DNA from: a virus
Length of the DNA stretch: 45,042 nt
Reading direction: 5' to 3' (one strand)
IMG/VR virus record: IMGVR_UViG_3300009172_002008
Location: 1-45,042 of that record
Numbering within the stretch: the stretch's first letter is position 1; every line of letters begins with the position of its first letter. Position numbers and translations under genes: made by a program. The notes under the pieces were generated by a model. It was not told the DNA's origin. It saw only the letters and a program-made list of their open reading frames with translations, and did no database searches. Below, in pieces: positions 1-7,080 of the stretch.

Positions 1-116
1 CCTTTTTTATAGTCAGGTATTTTGTATATACCCTGCTTAGGACGTTTAGGTTTAGCTGTACTAACTCCCATGCTGACCAGCCATTTATTGTGATCTTGCA
101 GTACTTTTTTATTCAT
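1..116 (-). CDS. Small basic protein, 3' end outside window
   Basis: Open frame starting at an ATG whose first bases overlap the TGA stop of the gene before it (ATGA arrangement), so it is very likely translationally coupled. The visible 38 residues begin MNKKVLQDHNKW and are rich in Lys and Pro near the left edge. The C-terminus is cut off by the window. No family recognised. Confidence 0.6.
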   Translation of the reverse strand, partial: MNKKVLQDHNKWLVSMGVSTAKPKRPKQGIYKIPDYKK

Positions 117-379
117 TTGTTAGAGTATCCGCCTGCTTTTGGTTTACCCCAAGCGATAGAAGCAGGGACTCTAATAAAGCGACGATTAGTCTCATTTTTA
201 TTAGGATTAGGCATAGTAACCATCACGTTTTTACCAAGATGATGTGCTCTCATCTGATTAATGATACGATCTGCACTACCTAAGTAAGCTTTACGCACAG
301 CGTTTTTAATATTACTTGCTACATTAGAGTGTACTCCTAGAGAGATATTACCCTGTGATTTGCTTTTCTTTTTACCCAT
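113..379 (-). CDS. Small basic protein of unknown function
   Basis: 88-residue Lys/Arg/Asn-rich protein beginning MGKKKSKSQGN. An in-frame ATG lies two codons upstream at 385, but the AAGGAG Shine-Dalgarno is one base from that ATG and seven from the one at 379, so I chose 379. No membrane segment or known motif. The charge suggests nucleic-acid or virion binding, but that is only a guess. It is probably the first gene after the promoter at 407-435. Confidence 0.7.
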   Translation of the reverse strand: MGKKKSKSQGNISLGVHSNVASNIKNAVRKAYLGSADRIINQMRAHHLGKNVMVTMPNPNKNETNRRFIRVPASIAWGKPKAGGYSNK

Positions 380-406
380 TATCATTCTCCTTGTTTCTAT
401 ATTATT

Positions 407-435
407 AATATATATAAAAACAACGAAGTATGCAA
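407..435 (-). promoter_or_regulatory. Predicted sigma70-type promoter
   Basis: On the minus strand: TTGCAT at 435-430, a 17-base spacer, TATATT at 412-407. It lies between the stop of the zinc-ribbon gene (436) and the start of the next gene (379), with an AAGGAG ribosome site downstream. Seen by eye only. Confidence 0.5.
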
Positions 436-648
436 TTATAAGGATACAGTATTGACTACTACAGTACTAGATAAGGTAGTATTTTGTCTGAGGTCTAGTA
501 GACATAGTATAAAGTCGGCGGGATCATATAGATTTTTGCAACTATCACAGTGAATTAGGCTAACAGGTTTAATTTTACCATTGTAAAACCATACTTCTTC
601 TTCAGAGGAACAACAAGGGCACATAGCTCTAGCTCTGTAAATGCTCAT
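436..648 (-). CDS. Zinc-ribbon-like small protein
   Basis: 70 residues. A CPCC group at residues 10-13 and an HCDSC group near residues 33-37 form two Cys knuckles about 20 residues apart, typical of a small zinc ribbon. The C-terminal third is hydrophobic and Thr/Val-rich. Its start overlaps the end of the upstream 216-residue gene, so the two are co-transcribed. Could be a small DNA- or RNA-binding accessory protein; no specific family identified. Confidence 0.7.
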   Translation of the reverse strand: MSIYRARAMCPCCSSEEEVWFYNGKIKPVSLIHCDSCKNLYDPADFILCLLDLRQNTTLSSTVVVNTVSL

Positions 649-1298
649 TAAATTAGTTCCTTTGTTTTATCTCTATATATTTTTATGTCTGAATACTGCG
701 TGTTTACGTAAGTCCAAACGTTACTTAAAGATATTTTAGTATCATTATATAAGTTTACTACCTGTTCCTTGGTTGGTACACTACCTATAGGTATACAAAC
801 TTTAACAGGTTTTTTACTAATATCCTTAACAGAGTATATACCTCTACTAGCAATATCTCCAACTACTATGTTAGTAAATCTATAAACATTATCTACGTAG
901 CCAAAAGTTACGCTAACATTACTATTATTTATATTAGCAAAAGCATAGTCTTGCTTAGTAAAAGTAGCAACACTATTAAATATATTATTCTCACCTTTTG
1001 GGGAAATTTGATCTAATAGCTCTTCTGCCCATATATCTAAAAAGTAATCTTTATTATTTGCTTGTTCTTCTGTTATATCTCTATCTTTACACTTAACCAT
1101 AGTATAAAGTTTATTTTTAGTATCTACAAGCTGTATTGATATTCCAAAATAAATACTGTTAGTGTAAATTTTAGAAACATTTAGTATATAACCATATTTG
1201 TTTCTATATACTATCTGACTACTAATAGACTTATCTTTGTCATGTACATAAAACCAATCGTTATCACAAGTTTCTGGCATAATATTTTTAGAAATCAT
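648..1298 (-). CDS. Unknown 216-residue protein
   Basis: No recognisable domain, signal peptide or membrane segment. Rich in Asn, Tyr, Lys and Ile, with alternating hydrophobic residues suggesting a mostly beta fold. The ATG at 1298 follows the TAA of the methyltransferase gene by one base, and the stop overlaps the zinc-ribbon start, so it is embedded in a coupled operon. Might be a small structural or accessory protein; I do not recognise it. Confidence 0.65.
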   Translation of the reverse strand: MISKNIMPETCDNDWFYVHDKDKSISSQIVYRNKYGYILNVSKIYTNSIYFGISIQLVDTKNKLYTMVKCKDRDITEEQANNKDYFLDIWAEELLDQISPKGENNIFNSVATFTKQDYAFANINNSNVSVTFGYVDNVYRFTNIVVGDIASRGIYSVKDISKKPVKVCIPIGSVPTKEQVVNLYNDTKISLSNVWTYVNTQYSDIKIYRDKTKELI

Positions 1299-1299
1299 A

Positions 1300-1899
1300 T
1301 TAGCTTTCTTTAACTAGTTTAGTGTCTTTACCAGTATACTTCACTTTATATCCTAGTTGTTTGTATAGCCTTATTACTTTTATAACTTTATTTTGATCTG
1401 CTATCTCATTACTCTCAAATAATATTGTTTTAGGATAGTACTCATTATTTTTATCTTTTAAATATATAATTAATGTAAATAAGATATCACAATCACACCC
1501 CTCAGTATCAATTTTTAATAGAGCTATACTTCTTACTTTGTAAGCAGTTAATATGCTACTTAAAGGCACTTGTTTAATAGGTACCTTACTAACTAGATGT
1601 TCTACTCCTAGTTCTTTATGTTGTAAATGATACTTATTTAGGGAATTACATCCTCTCAGGAATGAAGGAAGATTATTGTCTATAATTGCTTGTTCTTTTA
1701 CCATATACATATAAGCATCAGATATTTGGTTAGTTGGAGATACAGCACAGTTTATTTTAATAACGTTATTTTTATTAGGTAGTAAATCTAGATAATATTT
1801 AATAGGCTCTATAGATATACCAAAAGTACTATCATCAGCCTCTTCTATTAATGTATTATAGCAGGAGGTTCCTATTTCAATAAAATCTAGATCTAACAT
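1300..1899 (-). CDS. FkbM-like SAM-dependent methyltransferase
   Basis: 199 residues. FIEIGT at residues 6-11 corresponds to the glycine-rich SAM-binding motif I, SIEP at about 29-32 to the acidic end of strand 2, and LLKIDTEG at about 127-134 is the signature seen in FkbM-type O-methyltransferases. FkbM proteins methylate sugar or small-molecule hydroxyls, so this could modify a glycan, in keeping with the sugar genes on the right. Shorter than usual (about 230-280), lacking an N-terminal extension. Substrate unknown. Confidence 0.7.
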   Translation of the reverse strand: MLDLDFIEIGTSCYNTLIEEADDSTFGISIEPIKYYLDLLPNKNNVIKINCAVSPTNQISDAYMYMVKEQAIIDNNLPSFLRGCNSLNKYHLQHKELGVEHLVSKVPIKQVPLSSILTAYKVRSIALLKIDTEGCDCDILFTLIIYLKDKNNEYYPKTILFESNEIADQNKVIKVIRLYKQLGYKVKYTGKDTKLVKES

Positions 1900-1901
1900 A
1901 T

Positions 1902-2036
1902 TTATTTCATTTTTTTAAGTATTGCAGCTTGTAGTGCTGGAGGTAACTTCTTTTGAGCAGCAGTTAGCCCTTTTTTCTTAGTTGCACCCCCGGTTTGTTT
2001 ATTTAGTCCAAGCGATTTCTTCATGGGTTTTTTCAT
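1902..2036 (-). CDS. 44-residue Lys-rich protein
   Basis: ATG at 2036, TAA at 1904-1902. It begins MKKPMKKSLGLNKQ and ends in KKMK, with the motif KGLTAAQKKLPPALQ in between. An AGGAGA-type ribosome site precedes the ATG. Highly basic with no Cys. It lies in a run of tiny basic proteins (1902-2657) that resemble each other in composition. Function unknown; possibly a DNA-condensing or virion protein. Confidence 0.6.
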   Translation of the reverse strand: MKKPMKKSLGLNKQTGGATKKKGLTAAQKKLPPALQAAILKKMK

Positions 2037-2045
2037 AAGTTTCTC

Positions 2046-2297
2046 CTATTTTCTATATTTGGCTACTTTTTTAGCTATCTTTTTCGGTTGTTTCACAACT
2101 TGTTTTCCAGCTTTAGTGCCTTTTCTCTTGGCTGCATTAGTGGCCCGCTTCTCACCAGGAGATAAAGAATCCCAAGCAGACTTAGGTAAATATCTACCAC
2201 GCTTTGCTTTGGGTTTATCTTTTTCTTTATCGTCTGAATATTGCCACTTTTGCTCAGTCCACTTTTTTAGTGATTGTTGTGTTTTTTTAAGTGCCAT
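2046..2297 (-). CDS. Basic protein, DUF5872-like
   Basis: 83 residues with nearly a third Lys/Arg. The run KKWTEQKW, then GRYLPKSAWDSLSPGEK, then GKQVVKQPKKIAKK matches the pattern I associate with the small basic DUF5872-type proteins of phages and giant viruses. Those are of unknown role. The start overlaps the stop of the 58-residue gene, so they are coupled. Family assignment is from memory. Confidence 0.65.
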   Translation of the reverse strand: MALKKTQQSLKKWTEQKWQYSDDKEKDKPKAKRGRYLPKSAWDSLSPGEKRATNAAKRKGTKAGKQVVKQPKKIAKKVAKYRK

Positions 2298-2463
2298 TTT
2301 TCTTAGCCTTTGCCTTAGCAGTTTTACTAAGGTCTTTATAATGTAGTAAAGGTACAGAAGATTTGCCCATTATAGTACCAGACATTAATGTACCGTCTTT
2401 ATGCTTATGCATTTTGCCTTTATGTACTGTACCATCTTTTTTATAATGCGGTACGCCCTTCAT
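2287..2463 (-). CDS. 58-residue basic protein
   Basis: ATG at 2463 overlaps the TGA of the upstream gene (ATGA); TAA at 2289-2287 lies inside the next gene's start. Sequence begins MKGVPHYKKDGTVHKG and contains HKHKDGTLMSG, that is, two repeats of an H-K-K-D-G-T pattern. His/Lys-rich, no hydrophobic segment. Probably expressed as part of the coupled run. Function unknown. Confidence 0.6.
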   Translation of the reverse strand: MKGVPHYKKDGTVHKGKMHKHKDGTLMSGTIMGKSSVPLLHYKDLSKTAKAKAKKNGT

Positions 2464-2657
2464 TTTTTATATCCTCCACCAGCACGTTTATACTCACTAG
2501 CTAGTAGCTGTGCTTTTCTTGCACTCCACTGACCAGGACCACCACCTTTAGTACCTCTTTTGATTCTTTGAAATATAGATTTTCTAAGAGTAGGTTTAGT
2601 ATATACTTTAGCTTCGTTTACTTTTGATTTATATTTTTTAACAGGTTTTTTAGCCAT
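2460..2657 (-). CDS. Basic protein with GGGPGQWSARKAQ motif
   Basis: 65 residues, strongly basic N-terminal half (MAKKPVKKYKSK) and a C-terminal block GGGPGQWSARKAQLLASEY followed by a Gly-rich end. I recall this block as a small domain found repeatedly in phage and giant-virus proteins, of unknown role. The ATG follows the stop of the nuclease gene with overlap, indicating translational coupling. Confidence 0.65.
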   Translation of the reverse strand: MAKKPVKKYKSKVNEAKVYTKPTLRKSIFQRIKRGTKGGGPGQWSARKAQLLASEYKRAGGGYKK

Positions 2658-3091
2658 TATTCACACCATGATTCTTTCTTTTTACCGAAGTAAGGTCTAG
2701 CTAAGCCTGCATCTATAAGTTTAGTTGAATATAGCTCACCATCTAAGTATACATTAGCTAATATCCTACCGCCATACTTATCCCATTTTATATCTTTATA
2801 TTCTATAGTAGTAGCTGCTCTAAATAAGTCATTAGCTAGTTTCTTGCCTTCTTGAGCTAAAGCTTTTTCCTCTTCACAATCTCCTTTAATCTCAGGAGTG
2901 TCAATACCTAAAATACGTATGCTCATTTTTTTAAGGGAGTCTGGTAATACTGTTGCAGTTATATAACAAGTATCTCCGTCATAACAAAGATTACCTTTAT
3001 ATTCACGAGATTCGATCCACGACATATCAGCTTTTACTGGAACAGTGCTTATAAGTAACATAAAAATACTTAATTTTAAAATTAATTTCAT
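2657..3091 (-). CDS. Exported thermonuclease (SNase-like)
   Basis: Starting at the ATG at 3091 (AAAGGA site upstream; the frame extends 13 codons further but without need), the protein is 144 residues. A signal peptide ends near VKA at 19-21. Staphylococcal-nuclease motifs are present: DGD at 38-40, R59, D64-T65 and E67 in RILGIDTPE, and R109 in KYGGRI, matching the Ca2+ and catalytic Arg/Glu/Arg positions. The protein should degrade DNA or RNA in the periplasm or outside the cell. Two Cys pairs may form disulfides. A phage could use it to clear extracellular DNA or block rival DNA entry. Confidence 0.85.
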   Translation of the reverse strand: MKLILKLSIFMLLISTVPVKADMSWIESREYKGNLCYDGDTCYITATVLPDSLKKMSIRILGIDTPEIKGDCEEEKALAQEGKKLANDLFRAATTIEYKDIKWDKYGGRILANVYLDGELYSTKLIDAGLARPYFGKKKESWCE

Positions 3092-3104
3092 TATATATTT
3101 TCCT

Positions 3105-3437
3105 TTAACGACTAGCGCATATAGTAACATTATTTACATGGTAAGTAGTACAAGTACTATATGTTGAAGAACGTACTGCCCAGTCCCAGTTAGGCCCTGC
3201 AAATTTAGGATTTTCAGCTAAAAACATTCTTGTCTTTATTAGCTCAGAACTTAAAATACCGGAAGACCAACTCTTACTACAACTAGTTATCTCTGAGAAT
3301 TTAGTAGCATCAAACTTTTCTGGAGAATATCCGTTAGCTAGTAAGCATTCTTTCATTACTTGATTGCTTTCAGAAGCATCAACACAATATGCTAAAAAAA
3401 TTGTACCGAAGATAAATATCCAAAACCATGCACGCAT
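3105..3437 (-). CDS. Exported Cys-containing protein
   Basis: 110 residues. The N-terminus MRAWFWIFIFGTIFLAYCVDA looks like a signal peptide, and four to five Cys residues in the mature part could form disulfides. It ends 14 bases before the nuclease start and follows the 73-residue gene closely, so it shares the operon. I see no known domain. Its pairing with an exported nuclease hints at a periplasmic role, perhaps as partner or inhibitor. Confidence 0.65.
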   Translation of the reverse strand: MRAWFWIFIFGTIFLAYCVDASESNQVMKECLLANGYSPEKFDATKFSEITSCSKSWSSGILSSELIKTRMFLAENPKFAGPNWDWAVRSSTYSTCTTYHVNNVTICASR

Positions 3438-3438
3438 G

Positions 3439-3660
3439 TTAGTAGCTTCTTCTTACTTTACCTCTAAATGGTGTTTTTTCCGCACACCAGTCTTCTGGGT
3501 GTATATTGCTAGGCCTTTTACCTTGAGGTTTAGATACCATCCTACCCATAGGGGTATAAAAAGCACACCAGTCTTGCTTTGCTCTAACTTTAACGTCTGA
3601 TGCCATAGTTTGCCATAACATATCGCCTTTTGCCGTTTTCTTAAACTTGCGAGTAGCCAT
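3439..3660 (-). CDS. 73-residue basic protein
   Basis: Begins MATRKFKKTAKGDMLWQTM and contains two short DWCA repeats (QDWCAFYTP and EDWCAEKTP) separated by about 27 residues, suggesting an internal duplication. Basic, no membrane segment. The start overlaps the stop of the upstream gene by one base. Function unknown. Confidence 0.65.
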   Translation of the reverse strand: MATRKFKKTAKGDMLWQTMASDVKVRAKQDWCAFYTPMGRMVSKPQGKRPSNIHPEDWCAEKTPFRGKVRRSY

Positions 3661-3920
3661 TAAAAGTCTACGCCTGCTAGTTTAATTGAGGCTGAATAAG
3701 CACTAGCAGCTACATTTACTAGGTGTATTGGTTCTTTTTTTATAAAAGCTTCTTGTGCAGGGCCTAGAGTAAAGCTACCTATAGTAATAGGGCCTGTAGT
3801 AATTGCTATTAGATGAGCGTTATCATCGTTATTATAAGCTCTAACATATGTAGACGTATTAACGGTTGTATTGCCCCCATAGTTTGCTTCTGTGATTGGA
3901 CTAAAGTATTGGACTGACAT
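3660..3920 (-). CDS. Small beta-rich protein, possible virion protein
   Basis: 86 residues with alternating polar and hydrophobic residues (TYVRAYNND, HLIAITTGPITIGSFTLGP, SIKLAGVDF), few charges and no signal peptide. This composition fits a small all-beta decoration or fibre-associated protein, but I cannot name a family. It is the first gene after the strong promoter at 3971-3999 and has a CTAGGAG ribosome site. Confidence 0.6.
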   Translation of the reverse strand: MSVQYFSPITEANYGGNTTVNTSTYVRAYNNDDNAHLIAITTGPITIGSFTLGPAQEAFIKKEPIHLVNVAASAYSASIKLAGVDF

Positions 3921-3951
3921 GTATATTCTCCTAGCTCATAAAAAATGAGGA

Positions 3952-3965
3952 TGTAATGTATTACA
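3952..3965. promoter_or_regulatory. Operator-like dyad at transcription start
   Basis: TGTAATGTATTACA is a perfect 6-base inverted repeat around two central bases. It covers the predicted transcription start (about 3964) of the minus-strand promoter at 3971-3999, where a dimeric repressor would block initiation. No regulator has been identified. Confidence 0.45.
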
Positions 3966-3970
3966 CCCCC

Positions 3971-3999
3971 ATTATACTAGTTATGAATAGTTAGTCCAA
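3971..3999 (-). promoter_or_regulatory. Strong sigma70-type promoter
   Basis: Minus strand TTGGAC at 3999-3994, 17-base spacer, TATAAT at 3976-3971. It precedes a run of eleven tightly coupled minus-strand genes (3920 down to 436), which it probably drives. Confidence 0.7.
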
Positions 4000-4006
4000 T
4001 TTTATT

Positions 4007-5086
4007 TTAATTATATCTATCTTGATTATCGAAAAGCCTAGACAATTCAGGTAGGTATTCTTTATAACTCTTTTTCCATAATCTATCTATAGAGTTAGTA
4101 TAATCAATAAATTTACTTTTAGTATTTAAAAAAGTAGAACTAGTTAGTACATTAAATATTTCTTCATTATAAAAGTTAACAGACTTATAATATTCTAATA
4201 CTAGATTTCTATCTGACAAACTTAAGTTTCCTAAACTTAGCTGAGTAGGATACACTAAAAAATTAAAGTCTATAGGTATATTATATTCTTTAGAGAAAGA
4301 AAAAATATTAGGCAGGTCAAATATATTATATATTTGTATAGTAGTAGCTAGATACTTAACATATTTATTGGATAATTGTAAGTTTTTACAAAATTTATCG
4401 TGTATATAGCCTTGCCTAATATATTCTCCTACTTTACCTACTCCGTCAAAACTAGCGTATACGTCGATATTGGTAAACTTATCCCACTCATCTAAATGAT
4501 TTACTCCTTTATAGCTGAGTTTGGAAAGATTAGTAGTTAAAGAAAGATATATATTTTCATATAAATCATACTTATCTATTTGTTCTAGTAGGTAAATATA
4601 TTCATCTGTTATTAAAGGCTCCCCACCTAACACGGTAAGAGTTATTTTTTTAGTCCTGCATAACTGTATTATATAGTCAATATTGCGTGTATTAGATGTC
4701 TCAGCCAAAGGTTTCATATCTAATACTTTACATGCTTCAGAATCTAAAGCCCAAGCAGAGCTATCTTCTGGATTACACATTCTACATTTAAAATTACACT
4801 TGTTAGATAATGATATAGATAATCTCTGTAAGTTTTTTGATTTTATAGTATCTCTTTGTCTAATAGACTTAACACCTGCTGCCTCCGTTTTCCAGCATTC
4901 ATTACAAGAAACAGGTTTCTCCCCATTTAAGAATTCTCTTTTAATAGTCTTAAGTTCCTGAGAGCTGCTATAAGAAGCTATGTCACCTTGATACAGCTTA
5001 TAGTTTACACAACAAGGCCCATAACTCTCAAAATGTGAGTATATCTCTGTCCAAGGTCTGAAACAAAAATGTTTAGATAGATTCAC
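4007..5086 (-). CDS. Radical SAM protein with extra Cys clusters
   Basis: 359 residues. The CxxxCxxC motif for the SAM-bound 4Fe-4S cluster is CNFKCRMC at residues 97-104, and GGEP at about 154-157 is the usual SAM-contacting loop. Additional cysteines before the core (C8, C25-C26, C61, C64) could bind a second cluster, as in twitch/SPASM-type enzymes, although there the auxiliary domain is C-terminal. Radical SAM enzymes of this sort modify peptides or sugars. The start overlaps the end of the UV-endonuclease gene. Substrate unknown; the A-type Fe-S carrier at 34950 could supply clusters. Confidence 0.8.
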   Translation of the reverse strand: MNLSKHFCFRPWTEIYSHFESYGPCCVNYKLYQGDIASYSSSQELKTIKREFLNGEKPVSCNECWKTEAAGVKSIRQRDTIKSKNLQRLSISLSNKCNFKCRMCNPEDSSAWALDSEACKVLDMKPLAETSNTRNIDYIIQLCRTKKITLTVLGGEPLITDEYIYLLEQIDKYDLYENIYLSLTTNLSKLSYKGVNHLDEWDKFTNIDVYASFDGVGKVGEYIRQGYIHDKFCKNLQLSNKYVKYLATTIQIYNIFDLPNIFSFSKEYNIPIDFNFLVYPTQLSLGNLSLSDRNLVLEYYKSVNFYNEEIFNVLTSSTFLNTKSKFIDYTNSIDRLWKKSYKEYLPELSRLFDNQDRYN

Positions 5087-6131
5087 CGAGATAAGCTTCT
5101 TCCTCTTTAATAAACTTATAAAATCCTTGTACTGCTACTTCTTTATGTTTTGCTTCAATATCAAAGTCTGCGTAAGGTAACATATGTACATGCTCTCCCA
5201 TAAGGTCTTCATCCCAGAAAATATCTGAGTGAGCATTAGATTTCATCCAATAGTCTTGATTATCAGGGTGATGTGACTGAGATACATGAAACAGAGGACG
5301 AACACCTTTCCAAGTCTTTACAGCTTCTTGAAAAAAGTTATCAGTATGTTTTATAGTCCGTACTTCTCGTACTTTGCGATTGACCATTTTTTCTCTAACT
5401 TTAACTCTTTCAGTCTCAACCATTCTGTGACAGGAATAGTGATGCGTATCGAGTGTGCATCGTATAGGTATTCGTGCCGCAAGTTCAAGTGTGTGCTCAA
5501 TGTCGTATCCGTTGGGCTTATCTTCGTTTTCGACTGCGAGACATTGTTGCGCATAGTCAGATAAGTAGGGATAGTGGGTGGCAAAACGTTTAATACCATC
5601 TTCTCTTTTACCTCCGTAAAGTCCTTGTAAGTGTATATTCATGACAAAATCATTGGCTGGTATATTCATAAGCTTACCGTATAAAGCATGATACTCTAAA
5701 TCTTCTACAGATTTTTCTACAACTTCGGGTTTATTAGAAGCTAAGACAGTAAACTGACCTGGGTGAACGCTTAGTCTAATATTATGCTTTCTTGCAGCAT
5801 CGCCTGCTTTAGCTAGAATCTCTGATATCTCTGGCATAATCTCTGCATACCAATCTTTAGTAAAATCTAAAGTATAGCAAGGAAACATTTCAGAACTAAT
5901 TCTAAATGCTTTTAAATTCATAGGTTGCGTAGGAAAATAAGTAGTTAAAATATCTAATAGTTTATTACAATTACCAATAGCTTTAGACTGTACTTTTTCT
6001 TTACCCCCATCTTTAAGGGCGTAGGTTTTTGTAGTAGTACCAAAATTATATCGTTTAGCTAATTGTTTATCACTAAACTGACAGCATTGTGAAAGCCGCC
6101 AGTCAGTTTGTGTAGTATTAAAATATCCCAT
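5073..6131 (-). CDS. uvsE: UV damage endonuclease (UvsE/UVDE family)
   Basis: 352 residues. FRISSEMFPCYT near the N-terminus, SVHPGQFTVLAS at about 120-132, MNIHLQG, AVENEDK, CTLDTHHYSCH and LFHVSQSH are the metal-binding His/Glu/Asp blocks of the UVDE TIM barrel. These enzymes nick DNA 5' to UV photoproducts and start alternative excision repair, useful for a phage in sunlit water. Slightly longer than bacterial homologues because of a Lys/Arg-rich insert around residues 245-262. A GGAG site precedes the ATG at 6131. Confidence 0.85.
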   Translation of the reverse strand: MGYFNTTQTDWRLSQCCQFSDKQLAKRYNFGTTTKTYALKDGGKEKVQSKAIGNCNKLLDILTTYFPTQPMNLKAFRISSEMFPCYTLDFTKDWYAEIMPEISEILAKAGDAARKHNIRLSVHPGQFTVLASNKPEVVEKSVEDLEYHALYGKLMNIPANDFVMNIHLQGLYGGKREDGIKRFATHYPYLSDYAQQCLAVENEDKPNGYDIEHTLELAARIPIRCTLDTHHYSCHRMVETERVKVREKMVNRKVREVRTIKHTDNFFQEAVKTWKGVRPLFHVSQSHHPDNQDYWMKSNAHSDIFWDEDLMGEHVHMLPYADFDIEAKHKEVAVQGFYKFIKEEEAYLGESI

Positions 6132-6160
6132 AAGTTCTCCATTTGTTAACTTATGATAAC

Positions 6161-6200
6161 CTAATAAAAAACAGTCAGCAACTAATATGTCACTGACTGT
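6161..6200 (-). terminator. Rho-independent terminator, minus strand
   Basis: On the minus strand ACAGTCAG and CTGACTGT (8 perfect base pairs, up to 12 with two wobbles) enclose a short loop and are followed by six U residues (6171-6166). It lies just after the Cys-rich gene (stop at 6209) and ends the lysis/export operon before the UV-endonuclease gene. Confidence 0.85.
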
Positions 6201-6208
6201 ACAATATA

Positions 6209-6322
6209 TTAAGTAGGTATTTTACTTTTACATGCACAAGTTATACAAACATCGTTAACACATTTTGCGCACTCTTTATTACAGTGACAGTTGTGACCGC
6301 AATTTTTACAAATTTTTGTCAT
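6209..6322 (-). CDS. Nine-cysteine mini-protein, metallothionein-like
   Basis: 37 residues with nine Cys (positions 5, 8, 12, 14, 18, 21, 26, 29, 31) in CxxC and CxC spacings plus two His, i.e. about a quarter Cys. This is the composition of metallothioneins or a compact double zinc knuckle. A near-perfect AGGAGAG site lies five bases before the ATG at 6322, and the gene overlaps the end of the 54-residue membrane protein. It probably binds Zn, Cu or Cd in the cytoplasm. No signal peptide. It is the last gene before the terminator. Confidence 0.7.
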   Translation of the reverse strand: MTKICKNCGHNCHCNKECAKCVNDVCITCACKSKIPT

Positions 6323-6470
6323 CTTTACTCTCCTCTATATACCTAACAGGATTTAATAATTTATCCCAAGTATATCCTATATTGTCCCAATAAAGTCTAC
6401 TTGCAGGTGTTAGCATAATCCAGAGCATAGCTATTAGTAATAAAGTAAATATTATTGTTGCTTTATTCAT
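6306..6470 (-). CDS. 54-residue membrane protein
   Basis: N-terminal hydrophobic helix at about residues 5-22 (IIFTLLLIAMLWIML), then a short charged tail. ATG at 6470 overlaps the TGA of the EF-hand gene (ATGA). Looks like a small inner-membrane protein; a lysis accessory or holin-type role is possible from the neighbourhood but not shown. Confidence 0.65.
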   Translation of the reverse strand: MNKATIIFTLLLIAMLWIMLTPASRLYWDNIGYTWDKLLNPVRYIEESKDDKNL

Positions 6471-6793
6471 TTTTTATTCTTAAGAGCATCAGCTCCAAAA
6501 AATGCAGCGACTAGGGCAGAAATAGCAATAAAGTATGTAGGAGCAATATCCCCTACTATACCAGCTGCAGAATCTAAACCTAATAATGATGTTAGTACTA
6601 TTGCAAAAGGGTATAGTAACATACCAAATAACGCAAACCACGTCATTTTACGCATAGCGTCACGTTGTGCGTCTTGATCTTCTAACTCTTTGCGTTTAAA
6701 TTCTAAAGCCATATCCATTTCTGCTTTAGTGATATGACCGTCACCATCCATATCCATACCTTCTACGGCAGATGCATCGATTGTTTTATTCAT
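6467..6793 (-). CDS. EF-hand membrane protein
   Basis: 108 residues. Residues 14-25 (DMDGDGHITKAE) form a complete canonical EF-hand loop D-x-D-x-D-G-x-I-x-x-x-E. A charged helix follows, then two membrane segments at about 50-70 and 80-102. Predicted to bind Ca2+ and sit in the inner membrane. In this lysis-like block a holin-like or Ca2+-sensing regulator is possible. Only one EF-hand loop is present, whereas most bind as pairs, so it may dimerise. Confidence 0.75.
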   Translation of the reverse strand: MNKTIDASAVEGMDMDGDGHITKAEMDMALEFKRKELEDQDAQRDAMRKMTWFALFGMLLYPFAIVLTSLLGLDSAAGIVGDIAPTYFIAISALVAAFFGADALKNKK

Positions 6794-6822
6794 GAGGGGG
6801 ACTCACTTTCTTTTTAAAATAT

Positions 6823-7062
6823 TTATTTTTTAGCTATAGTAGTTGTTTTAGCTGCTACAGGTTTAACTGTTACAGGTGCAGGGGCTACTACGGTAGTTGG
6901 TGCAGGAACAGATTTTGGTGTTGCGACAGGCGCTGCTGCTGGTTTTTGTGCCGCATCCCATAAAGTTTTTTGTTCGGAAATTTGTTCTATACCGTAACCA
7001 TGCTTAGCTAGCCATCTAGAGGCTTCAAACCATGAGGTAATATCTTTAATTGCGTTATCCAT
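6823..7062 (-). CDS. Protein with Ala/Pro/Val-rich tail
   Basis: 79 residues. The first 40 (MDNAIKDITSWFEASRWLAK...) look folded and helical; the rest is an Ala/Pro/Val/Thr low-complexity tail ending in Lys-Lys. Such tails usually span the periplasm or act as linkers. There is no membrane helix. It sits between the EF-hand protein and a coiled-coil membrane protein and is probably co-transcribed. Function unknown. Confidence 0.6.
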   Translation of the reverse strand: MDNAIKDITSWFEASRWLAKHGYGIEQISEQKTLWDAAQKPAAAPVATPKSVPAPTTVVAPAPVTVKPVAAKTTTIAKK

Positions 7063-7080
7063 TTTATTTCTCCATTTATA

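Noticed and set aside
2023-2346. 107-codon plus-strand hydrophobic frame
   Set aside because: Antisense to two small basic genes whose Lys codons read as Phe/Leu on the other strand.
5351-5599. 82-codon minus-strand frame
   Set aside because: Sits inside the UV endonuclease in another frame and has no ribosome site.
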